Assembly: GCF_019399895.1 (NCBI RefSeq)
Contig: NC_091879.1
Span: forward strand, 4,791,001-4,855,000
Reading direction: 5' to 3'
Source of the DNA: Cardiocondyla obscurior
Taxonomy: Eukaryota > Arthropoda > Insecta > Hymenoptera > Formicidae
Length of the DNA: 64,000 nt
The notes below the pieces were generated by a model. That model was not told where the DNA came from. It did no database searches and saw only the letters and a program-made list of their open reading frames with translations. The first letter of the stretch is position 1. Every line of letters begins with the position of its first letter. Shown here in pieces: positions 30,371 through 39,332 of the stretch. Both the position numbers and the translations under genes were made by a program.

Positions 30371-31573
30371 ATGGCCGACATTCTGAATATCCGAGACAAA
30401 CCGGTCTTCGACAATCGAATCGTCAAGATCGAGACTCACGCCTACAATCCGTTCGCCAATACGACGTTCGAACACAGCGACGAAATAAGAATACCGATAC
30501 AGCAGCAAGATCTGTACACGCTACCGCACGAGAGTTTTCTCTACGTTGAGGGAAAATTAACGAAGGGCAAGGTTGTTGCGGGAGCTGACGTGATCCTCGG
30601 AGACAACTGCATCGCCTTCATGTTCGACGAGATACGATACGAGCTCGACGGTGTGGGGATTGATCATAACCGAAACGTCGGCATAACCAGCACGCTGAAA
30701 AATTACGCGACCGTTTCGTCCAACAGGAGCGTGATTCAGCGGAACGCGGGATAGCTCGGTCCCACGATCAATGCGAACGGTTACTTCAATTTCTGCGTAC
30801 CACTCAACATGCTGCTGGGATTTTGCGAGGACTATAGGCGCGTCGTGATCAACGCTCGTCACGAATTGATTCTCATACGAGCGCGCAACGACAACAACTG
30901 TTTGGTGGGCAGTTCCGCGCTCGAGTCCAAGGTTGACTTGCTGAAAATACAATGGCGTATGCCTCACGTACTTTTAAACGAGGTAAAAAAATTGGCGATG
31001 TTGCGCACCTTGGAGAGCGGTCGATTCGTCAGTATGGGTTTTCGCTCATGGGATCTGTACGAGTTTCCGCTACTGCAACTCACGACCAAGCACTAGTGGG
31101 CCATCAAGACCGCCACGCAACTCGAGAAACCTCGATACGTCGTCTTCGCTCTGCAGACGGGTCGAAAGAAAATCATGTCTGAGGACAATAGTCGTTTCGA
31201 CGACTGCAAACTGACCAACGTGAAGCTCTATCTCAATTCAAAGTGCTATCCGTACGACGATATGAACCTCGACTTTAGCAAACGTAGATACGCGATTCTC
31301 TACGACGCGTACGCGCGTTTCTGCAAAGAGTATTACGGCTACGAGTATCTCGAACCGAATTTCACTGTCACGTCGTTTCTGCTCAACGGTCCGTTCGTCA
31401 TCATCGACTGCTCGCGTCAAAACGAGTCGGTTAAAACCGCTACCGTGGACGTGAGATTGAAGTTTGAGTGCAAGGACAATGTAGCGCCGAATACTACGAC
31501 TTACTGTCTCATCATACACGATCGTTTGGTTCAATACAATCCGTTGACCAACGTCGTACGTAAGATCACGTAG
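30371..31573 (+). pseudogene. Polinton major capsid protein (double jelly-roll), one frame with two in-frame TAG codons
   Basis: A 401-codon frame from MADILNIRDKPVFDNRIVKIETH to RLVQYNPLTNVVRKIT, interrupted only by TAG at 30,752 and 31,094. The pattern fits the double jelly-roll major capsid proteins of Polintons: FLYVEGKL, an FMFDEIRYELDGV block in the first barrel and DCKLTNVKLYLNSKCYPY in the second. It would form the capsid shell trimers. The 5' flank (30,259-30,370) is Polinton sequence directly after the LTR element's TSD. No frameshift occurs between the stops. It is most simply a lightly damaged gene. Confidence 0.82.
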
Positions 31574-31700
31574 AAACGATCTTCGACGTGTGTATGTAAA
31601 ACGGTGAATCGACGAACGTTGCGTATTCACTTTCCTTCCGTCGTATGCGTAACGTCGATAAAGAAAGAACGAAAGAGAAAGAGAGATTGTCATCATCGTC

Positions 31701-31943
31701 ATGAAACCATCAAAATATCAACCGTCTTGTTGGTTCGAGAACGCGAGTCGCATGAAGGAAGATAAAACTACGCAAACGGATCCTAGACCGACGGATCACT
31801 TATTGAACAGAGGAATGACGTATCGAATGACACCCTCGGAAAACACAGTGGTTGACGCATTCACGCAAACGGATAAGAAGTTGCGAACCGAACGACTTCA
31901 AAAACGCGTGACGAATTTTGTCTCGAAGCATTTAAAAAAGTAA
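31701..31943 (+). CDS. Small Polinton protein with two dynein-light-chain (LC8)-type TQT motifs (80 aa)
   Basis: An intact 80-codon frame. DKTTQTDP (residues 21-28) is a textbook match to the LC8/DYNLL-binding consensus [S/D]KxTQT; DAFTQTDK (52-59) is a second TQT copy 31 residues on. The C-terminus is basic and probably helical (RTERLQKRVTNFVSKHLKK). Such paired TQT motifs usually lie in disordered regions that LC8 dimers clamp together. It follows the major capsid gene by ~130 bp and precedes the next ORF by 7 bp. The family is otherwise unknown to me. A role in transport or assembly through dynein light chain is inference. Confidence 0.65.
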   Translation: MKPSKYQPSCWFENASRMKEDKTTQTDPRPTDHLLNRGMTYRMTPSENTVVDAFTQTDKKLRTERLQKRVTNFVSKHLKK

Positions 31944-32081
31944 TGCGATTTGAAAAGGAGGGGGAAAATAACAAGACCAATGAATTTGCTCGCGCGTGTT
32001 CAGTATTGTAACTTCCTTCGATTGAGTCGCATCGTCAAACGCCATCATCATCATCATCATCATCCCTCTCTCCATCTCATC

Positions 32082-32633
32082 ATGGCCACGCCAACGTTAG
32101 TCGATCTGCAAGGTTATTCTATTGGACAACGTTTCGTTGTGAAGGAAGCGGCGGTGCTGCAAGGTGGTGCCGTTCTCGCGCATTACGTCTTTGCGACTCC
32201 TATGCCGTGGAGTGCAGTATCGCGAGACGACAGACGCCTCGTTACCTGGCTAATACGAAATTCTCACGGCATAGCGTGGGAAAATAGGGACGTTCCGTAC
32301 AGTCGGGCTAAACGCCTGATCATCAGGGCTCTACAGAATGAGGAGGACTGCTACGATCACGCCATCGTATACGTTAAAGGACTCGAAAAACGCGATTGGC
32401 TGCGAGATATGCTCGAAGAGGATTACTACGGCGACGACTATGACGATATCAAATTCTACACAGACAATCTGATTGTCAGGAACATCGAAGATGATTTTGA
32501 AAACGTTGAATCGCTCAACGATTTGGACGATTCGAATACTTTCCGCTGTAGAAGACATTGCACAAATTGTGCCGTACAAAATGTATTTAAATTGTACAAT
32601 TGGTGGCGTAACCATCAAAATAATGACGTATAA
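32082..32633 (+). CDS. Conserved Polinton accessory protein, unknown function (183 aa)
   Basis: I chose the ATG at 32,082 because MATPTLVDLQGYSIGQRFVVKEAAVL starts the conserved-looking part; the open frame extends upstream to 31,950, where it reads a His-run from a cat/tca repeat. The core is VLAHYVFATPMPWSAVSRDDRRLVTWL, then GIAWENRDVPYSRAKRLI and DHAIVYVKGLEKRDWLRDML. I recall similar proteins in insect Polintons and TE-linked gene models, without known function; a nuclease-like fold is possible. The C-terminus is acidic, then Cys/His-rich (CRRHCTNCAVQNVF), perhaps metal-binding. No lesion was found. Confidence 0.68.
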   Translation: MATPTLVDLQGYSIGQRFVVKEAAVLQGGAVLAHYVFATPMPWSAVSRDDRRLVTWLIRNSHGIAWENRDVPYSRAKRLIIRALQNEEDCYDHAIVYVKGLEKRDWLRDMLEEDYYGDDYDDIKFYTDNLIVRNIEDDFENVESLNDLDDSNTFRCRRHCTNCAVQNVFKLYNWWRNHQNNDV

Positions 32634-32840
32634 TTTTTTAATAAAACTTTTTTGTATCACATACCTATACATGTACGTCTTTTGATTGTTTTACCCTTTT
32701 CCAATCACCCTCTCCCAATCACCCTCTCTTAATTACTTTCTCTCAATTACCTTCTACCAATCACTTTCTCTTAATTACCCTTTCCGATAATTTGTCTAAC
32801 TGCGTTTTATATTACCCCACTCTATGCAAAATTTTAAATA

Positions 32841-33250
32841 ATGAAAGAGGAGATTTTTCACAACCGTCCTCGACTCGAGGTACCCTCCGATCGTGCAATC
32901 AGTACATTCTTCGCTTTGGCCGCAACAGCAGCAACGATTACGACTTCGTCTACGACTACGTCTACGATTACGAATACGACAATGTATTACATCGAGAGAA
33001 ACTGTTACAAAGTGCGTCGAATTGATTGCGGTAATGAACCTTCCTCATCTAACGAGTAAGTATTTTTTTCTTATAAAAATTATTTACTTTAAATTAATAT
33101 ATTAATATTTACGATTGCTCTTATTTAATTTTCAGCGTCCCACCGAAACGATACGTGACGCGCTTACTCTGCCGGCGATACCCGCTGACCCAAACGGGAT
33201 ACAAATATCTCGAGATCGGCGTGAACGTTGGTACGCGTTATTTTGCGTAG
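32841..33250 (+). CDS. Small spliced Polinton gene, two exons (109 aa)
   Basis: Exon 1 is 32,841-33,055, intron 33,056-33,135, exon 2 33,136-33,250. The donor is gtaagt and the acceptor is ttaattttcag after a T-rich tract: consensus sites around an 80-bp AT-rich intron. Joining them keeps the frame. Exon 1 has a Ser/Thr run (TITTSSTTTSTITNTT) and YYIERNCYKVRRIDCG. Exon 2 reads PPKRYVTRLLCRRYPLTQTG and ends at TAG. Function unknown. Most Polinton genes here look intronless, so this one stands out. Confidence 0.6.
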
Positions 33251-33286
33251 ATCATCATAGGTGATAATCGAAGAGATGAATTAACC

Positions 33287-33697
33287 ATGTCGCTCGACAC
33301 CTGGAAGAAACTGTGCGAGCATCGATGGACAATTCTGAATATGCTTCGCGATCGACCGAAGCAACCGTACGACGTTGCGAACATAGGTTCGCTCACAGTA
33401 CGAATTTGCCGCATGAACGAAATAAAACTTGTACGACTCGAATCGGTCGACACACATATGGCGATGACCGAAGCTACGTTCACGCGAATGCTGGATTTCG
33501 ATGATTGCGTCTCTTTGACGTTCAACGTACTTAACAAAGTCCTACCGAAGATCGACAACAAATACGAGCGATTTTGCAAAATCGCTTCCGCATCGAGAAA
33601 TCGCACCGAGGCGGTGAGCGCTATACGCAGCAGCGATTCTTTCGACGAACAACAAATTGTAGATTGCGAACTACTTGCGCTTGTAATAAATGTATAA
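33287..33697 (+). CDS. Polinton small protein, unknown function (136 aa)
   Basis: An intact frame starting MSLDTWKKLCEHRWTILNML. A beta-rich middle (VANIGSLTVRICRMNEIKLVRL...HMAMTEATFTRML) loosely recalls the ssDNA-binding PC4 fold, but the match is too weak to name. The C-terminal half is helical. It is the last gene on this side of the Polinton, with aataaa near 33,730 as a polyadenylation signal. Confidence 0.6.
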   Translation: MSLDTWKKLCEHRWTILNMLRDRPKQPYDVANIGSLTVRICRMNEIKLVRLESVDTHMAMTEATFTRMLDFDDCVSLTFNVLNKVLPKIDNKYERFCKIASASRNRTEAVSAIRSSDSFDEQQIVDCELLALVINV

Positions 33698-33950
33698 AAA
33701 TGTGTAATATATTGTAAAGCATATTCATAAAATAAATATATACTTTTGTAATCGGCACGTATCATTTTTAATCGCTTCTATTCCATCCTTCATTTTATTA
33801 TAATTGTGAGTCCGCCTCGTTCGTATGCAACATACGTATCTGAGTGAGATAGAAATCAGATAATAAGGAGGAGCGATTAGCCGGGGGTGTACGTGCAGCG
33901 TCACCCGCATTCGAATCGTATGAGCGTGTACTAAATTGTTTATAAACAAT

Positions 33951-34145
33951 AGGCGGCGCGAACGGGTGCGAGCGAGTCGTAGTCGATGGTGACGAACGCG
34001 TGAACGAGAGCGAGCGAGAGGGAACGATAGGCGGCGCGAACGGGTGCGAGCGAGTCGTAGTCGATGGTGACGAACGCGTGAACGAGAGCGAGCGAGAGGG
34101 AACGATAGGCGGCGCGAACGGGTGCGAGCGAGACGGAACGATGGG
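33951..34145. repeat. GC-rich tandem repeat near the right end of the Polinton
   Basis: About 2.5 copies of a ~78-bp unit (aggcggcgcgaacgggtgcg... gagcgagagggaacgat). Polinton terminal inverted repeats often carry such internal tandem arrays, so this may be the right terminal repeat. The left end is lost, so the inverted partner cannot be checked inside the window. A G/C-homopolymer (about 12 C) follows at ~34,220. Confidence 0.55.
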
Positions 34146-34577
34146 CGCGCGATCCTTTGCGATCCGCCGCCGCCCCGCCGCTCGCCGCCGCCGACGCCAT
34201 GACTAAGACTCGCGTGATCACCCCCCCCCCCTTTACCCCCTGTAAAAAATAAGACACCCCTCCCTCTTTCCCCTTTTGAAAAAATTCCAACCCTTTGAAA
34301 TTCGCGATGCCGCAGGAAAATACCGCGGCGCGATAACGCACTTATTTATTTTTTAAAAATATCAAATTACGTAATTAAAATATCAAATTACGTAATTAAA
34401 ATATCAAATTTCATAACTTTTATGTTATTGTTATATTTATAAACAATCGATTCCGAGAATCGCAGACAAAGGAGCAATTCCTGGAAAAACACCCCTCCCC
34501 GCGTGACGTCATTACCCCTCGCCCTAGGTCACACGGACACACTAATACGAATTGGTCCAGAACCGGCCTATACCCAT
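34146..34577. other. Non-coding stretch with homopolymers and a 21-bp tandem repeat
   Basis: A run of C near 34,219, then 2.5 copies of a 21-bp AT unit (atatcaaattacgtaattaaa) at about 34,357-34,412. The Polinton end is probably within it. No gene was found. Confidence 0.5.
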
Positions 34578-35050
34578 CTACTGCCCTATTTCATTCCGGA
34601 AAACTTCTTCATATTCGTTAATTAGCAAGTTGATTTCCTTCTTAACGTTGATATTGTCTTGAATATGTGACTGATTTACTTCTAAGCAATTAATTTTCAA
34701 TTTCTGAAGCCATTCGCGACCGCATAACGTATTTAATTCTTGATCCGCTATATATAAGTCGCCCATTATACTTTTGTCTTTGTATCTTACTAAAACTTTA
34801 GTTTTTCCTAATATTGGTATTTTATTTTTTGTATATGACATGAAAGTAATATGTACTTTTTCCAACGTATTAATTAGAGCAGCTACTTTCCTTAGATTCT
34901 CTCTACTCATAATGCTAACAGGGCTGCCTGTATCTATTTCCATTTTACAATTATGGTTATTAATTTTTACCACCACGCAGATCTTTTCTAAATATGACGG
35001 CTTCCTTTTCGATATTACAGTATTAATATAAACAATATTCGCTTCCATAC
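34578..35050 (-). pseudogene. Gypsy-type pol fragment: aspartic protease
   Basis: On the minus strand MEANIVYINTVISKRKP leads into CKMEIDTGSPVSIMS (retropepsin DTG), LGKTKVLVRYKDK and LCGREWLQKLKIN, then the linker toward RT (LLINEYEEVFRNEIG). It stops at 34,578. Only the protease module remains, with no RT or LTR nearby, so it is a truncated Ty3/gypsy copy. It is cut at its 5' side by the transposase fragment at ~35,120. Confidence 0.82.
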
Positions 35051-35126
35051 GTCCACGAGAGTTTTCCTTATTATTAACATAATTTGAGAGAATGATAATT
35101 ATCAAAAAATGTTCGTACTGCAGGGT

Positions 35127-35849
35127 TCCTCGCACAGAGCAGGAGAGACGCATCTTTTCCAGACTCTATCTTCTGGACTGACGAGTCGACGTTTACGCCA
35201 AACGGCGTAATTAATTTAAGGAACCGCCATTACTGGTCGGATGAAAATCCTCATGTTATTAGACAGGGAGCTTTTCAATATCGATGGTCCATAAATGTAT
35301 GGGCGGGACTCATCGATAATCATGTGGCAAGTACAAACGGAAAAAAACAATTATTTTATTAAATGCTCTGTAACAAAAATTTTTTTTTATTTGTATTAGA
35401 TTGGTCCATATTTTCTTCCGCCACGTTTAACCGGCGAATTTTATGAATATTTTTTGGACACCGAGCTCCCTGGTCTTCTTGAAAATATTCCGCTGACAAC
35501 AAGGAGAAACATGATTTACTAGCACGACGAGGCACCGGCTCATTGGAGTCGAGGAGTACGTCGACTTTTAGACGCACGCTTTCGCGACAGGTGGATCGGT
35601 CGTGGTGGTCCAATTATTTGGCCACAATCGCCAGATTTAACTCCGCTGGACTATTTTTTATGGGGACACATAAAAAACTTAGTCGAGCCTCAGCGAAACG
35701 GCACTGTAAACGAGGTACGCGAGGCCATCGTTGCGGCCTTCGCTACCATTACGCCGTATATGGTCCATCAAGCGACGCAAGACGTTGTTTGAAGGGCCCG
35801 ACTCTGCGTACAACAAAGAGGAGGGCACTTTGAACAATTTTTAAATTAA
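35127..35849 (+). pseudogene. Mariner-like (IS630/Tc1 superfamily) transposase fragment with probable GC-AG intron
   Basis: The N-terminal DNA-binding part is missing. The catalytic domain runs from FWTDESTFTPNG (first Asp) through INVWAGLIDNHV, HDEAPAHWSRGV (second Asp) and WPQSPDLTPLDYFLWGHIKN (third) to GGHFEQFLN. A 73-bp segment (35,327-35,399) beginning gcaagt and ending tattag splits the frame exactly where family members read HVIGP. Removing it restores continuity, so it looks like a GC-AG intron. Stops at ~35,519 (TAG) and ~35,787 (TGA) inactivate it. It is the same family as the intact transposase at 55,992-57,288. Confidence 0.8.
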
Positions 35850-36412
35850 ACAATGACAGTGGATTAGGCCTACCGGAGATACCACGATAAAAAAAACGCA
35901 CTATGCTATCTACCGCTAGGTAGTGAGGAAATGATAGCACATCTTAATATTAATAATTTCCTAATATTAAAAATACGTTTTATTTGATGTCCGAAATCCT
36001 AAAGACAGCATAATATGTTAATGTTAATATCGTGCTTTCGGAAGCGCGGAAACATTTAATTGTTTGTCGGCACGGTATCATATGATCGCGAGCGCATTCG
36101 TTTCATCTTTGCCGCAAAGACTTCAATATGTGATTGTTTCTTTCTGAGTTGACTCAGATTATATCTTTAAAAACACCGTCGCCGCCGCGGCCGCGGCCGG
36201 CCCCTAAGTTGCTTAGAGCTCATTCGCCGAACCCGCTCGCTAATCAGTATTATTCGACTCGGCTACTTTCTGCAGAAAACGAAACAATGCCATCGCCGCG
36301 CCCAGCCCATAGATTTCTTAGCGTTCATTCGCGGAGACATAATAATTTTTATAAAATCAACGGTTACGAATTTTGCATAATTGTATAAGACTTTTCGTCT
36401 TAAAATATTCTT
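35850..36412. other. No gene recognised; mixed AT-rich and GC-rich sequence
   Basis: It contains a short imperfect inverted repeat (ctatctaccgctaggtag) at ~35,910 and a GC island near 36,185 (gccgcggccgcggccgg). No coding signal or element ends are visible to me. Confidence 0.4.
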
Positions 36413-36829
36413 GTCTACCCCAAAATTTCGGGAGTGACAAAACAAACCGGACACATTGTATATTGGAAATCAAGGAAACAAGCGAGCGTGACAAAATCGT
36501 CAACAGCTGCAGAATACGTTGCATTGTTAGAGGCAGTTAGTGAAATAAAAGTAATAATAAATTTGTTTAGAGATTTAGGAGAAAATATTGATAAACCAAT
36601 AGATATATTTAAAGATAACTCAGGAACAATTGCTATTGCCAAATACGGAAACTTAACTAAAAATTCAAAGCATATAGAGGTTCATTCACACTTTGTTCAT
36701 GAAAATTACATGCAAGGTATAATAGATATCATAAAAATAAACACAGAAAATAATTTAGCAGATATATTCACCAAATCTCTCGGCAGAATTAAATTTGAAA
36801 ATTTTCGAAAATTGTTAAATATAATATAA
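36413..36829 (+). pseudogene. Copia-type RNase H C-terminal fragment
   Basis: An open fragment with HIVYWKSRKQASVTKSSTAAEY, IFKDNSGTIAIA, KHIEVHSHFVHE and NNLADIFTKSL. These are the final RNase H motifs of Ty1/copia pol. It is followed by a polypurine tract and an LTR at 36,861. Everything upstream is missing. Confidence 0.88.
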
Positions 36830-36860
36830 TTAGGTAAGCTGATATAAATTTAAGAAGGAG

Positions 36861-37225
36861 TGTTAAAATATTAAATATAATCTTTTAAATTTATATAATT
36901 TAATCGGATATAGAATACCTCAATTTAATTAGTAAACAGTTCTTAGAAGAGTACGTGACTCTATTAAGTAGTAGATATTAGATTCTTAAAACCTTGATAA
37001 GAAAAAGACCAAGGGAAAGTCCCTTGTGGAGACGGACAGAACAATAGGCAGGCGAAGGCGTCAGTCCCTGATCTAACGCGTCCATGAGCAGAGCTCATAA
37101 GCACTGTCTTTGTACGTTATATAAGGTGTTACAATAAAGAATTAATAATTGTTATAAACAAATACTATATTTATTAATTTATTTAATCAAACCAACCACG
37201 AGTCACTTGTATTAAAATCTCAACA
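36861..37225 (+). repeat. 3' LTR of the truncated copia element
   Basis: 365 bp from TGTTAAAATATT to ATCTCAACA, directly preceded by aagaaggag (polypurine tract). It contains tatataagg near 37,118 and ataaagaat. The element's 5' LTR is absent, so no TSD can be assigned. Confidence 0.8.
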
Positions 37226-37282
37226 AATAATAATAAACATCATGTTAGTTAAAAATAAAACAAGTTAATACATTTATGTTAC
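37226..37282. other. Short spacer between the copia LTR and the large inverted arm
   Basis: AT-rich; nothing seen. Confidence 0.4.
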
Positions 37283-38106
37283 GAACTGACAAAGAAGATT
37301 AGGCAATCCGGAAATTAAAAAAAATATGATACTTTGTGTGCATGTAGAGTAGTTCATTTGTAACACAAAACTATTTTTTGTTTGTGCTAAATTTTACTTT
37401 AAAGGGGTTAAGCCACCCCTTACAAATAAAAGGGTTTTTGCTTTTTTCGACATAACTCGAAAACTATTTAAGACATCAAAAAAAGTTTTATATAAAAGTT
37501 TTATAGTAAAAACAACTATATTTAACTGCGGTAACAGAATTAGATAAAAAAAATTTTTTAACAAAATTGTTTATAAAATTACAAAAAATTAATATTTTTT
37601 TAAATTTTATTATTGCAGTTAAACAGAGGTGTTTCTACGATAAAACTTTTGTATACAACTTTTTTTGATATCTTTAATAGTTTCCGAGTTGTATGAAGGA
37701 AAGTGAAAAACCTCTACATATCAAAGTACTTTATTTCCGTAAGAATTATTTTTGAGCAGCAACTAAACAATTTTTAATATATTTGTTACTCCATATGCGT
37801 AAAGCTTCTCATTATAAGAACGATTTAATCAGGTTAATATGCTCAATAATAATAATAGGATTTCTATCAAAAAAAGTTAGAGAATCTTTAAATATTCAAC
37901 ATTGTGAAACTTTGTGTGCAATAATTCATCTTTGATATAAAACTTTCTTGTTTGTACTTCAATTCGAGTAACTGATTATGAAATAGAAAGTAAAAGTGAA
38001 CTTTGCGTGATCTGTCGAATGACGAGAAATAACAACAAAAATGAAACGGAGTCAGGTTGTGTCGATAACCTTGTCAAACTTTCCGATTAACTTAATGCGG
38101 ATGTTT
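37283..38106. repeat. Left inverted arm of the pogo-like element
   Basis: AT-rich, ~0.82 kb, with internal short inverted repeats. Landmarks are atgcatgtagagtagttcatttgt and gacgagaaataacaacaaaaatg, both found inverted in the right arm (49,925 and 43,385). Confidence 0.85.
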
Positions 38107-38144
38107 TCACTCTCTTATTTATCACATGAATAACACTATATTAC

Positions 38145-38701
38145 TGTTGCAGCGCAGCCGGTGCGCGGGGTCCGTCCTTCGGGATCCGTGAGGAAAGGGC
38201 GGTAAATTATAATATAATCAAATACACAATTTGTTTTAATTAGATATGTGTTACAATTTCTTCCGATTTTTCTGTTCTCTCTTTGCTTTCTTCGGAACGC
38301 GTCCCGGCGTTATCACGCTACCTCGGCTCCGCGAGGTCTCTTCTTTCACGGCACGCGACCGAACTCTAATTACCGCGCGGTATCACTTTTTTTCCGACAC
38401 GGGCTCTTCCTCTTTTGACTCAGACGTAACTGTCCGTCCGTGACGGTCCGCGGTTATTTAATAGTGACGCTGGGCCTTGGCGTCATCGGGTTGCAATGCC
38501 GAATTTCGGTTGTTCAGCGAATGCAACCTTAGCGATTTCGGCAATAAGTTCTCGCAATTGTTTCTCTCTTTTATTTATTATTATTTAAATGCTAAAAGCG
38601 GCTTGCTGATATCGCATCCTCCGATGTTATTTTATTACGAGATCTTATGCCGAAATGCTTTACGTCATGCTGCGTGTTGTAACGGGGTTCGGGTTACAAC
38701 A
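38145..38701. mobile_element. Solo LTR (TSD ttac)
   Basis: 557 bp, TGTTGCAGCGC to GGGTTACAACA, flanked by ttac at 38,141-38,144 and 38,702-38,705. It is related to the solo LTR in polB (shared GGGGTCCGT..TTCGG block near the start) and has no coding capacity. Confidence 0.88.
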
Positions 38702-38774
38702 TTACATTATTGCAAACAAAATTGATATCAAGTTATTTAATAAAAATGAGTTTTATTGCGTTTCTTGATTTATA

Positions 38775-39157
38775 CAGGGTGTCCCAGACATAACGAAGGA
38801 TACAGGAAGGATAGATAGAATTGATTGAGACAAGTAGAAAAGTCCCGTACCATTTTGCAAAATTCTCAACCGTTATTGAGAAAAAAATTAAACTGTATAA
38901 ATTGTATAGGCGTAAGAGCGACAAGGAAGCTGCGCGTGAGTGAGCGTGACAGGCGAATGGCTAGAAATGGCGCCGTCGCCTGTCGCGCTCACTCACGCGC
39001 AGCATCCTTGTCGTTCTTACGCCTATACAATTTATACATTTTAATTTTTTTCTCAATAACGGTTGAGAATTTTGCAAAATGGTACGGAACTTTTCTACTT
39101 GTCTCAATCAATTCTATCTATCCTCCCAGTATTCTTTGTTATGTCTGGGACACCCTG
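38775..39157. mobile_element. Foldback MITE, CAGGGTGTCCC family, TA TSD
   Basis: A 383-bp palindrome with ends CAGGGTGTCCCAGACATAAC, TA on both sides, and a core containing gagcgacaaggaagctgcgcg and its reverse complement. Tc1/mariner-type; non-coding. Confidence 0.9.
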
Positions 39158-39332
39158 TATAAACTTGTAGGAAATTTTATTCCCAGTTTTACTTAAGGCA
39201 GCAATCTGTCATTATTATATTGAAAAGTTTGTGATCTTTTCTGGATAGAATTTTCTTTATTATGACATCGTTCAATATTGCAAACGTAATTAATATGTCT
39301 GCAACGACATTTCAGATTGCAAGTATCACGTA

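Noticed and set aside
30371..31573. Amber-codon recoding of the major capsid gene
   Set aside because: Other genes of the element have TGA and TAG stops plus frameshifts, so ordinary pseudogene decay explains the data.
33287..33697. Naming the 136-aa Polinton protein a PC4-like ssDNA-binding protein
   Set aside because: Only a vague beta-strand pattern; a profile search would be needed.
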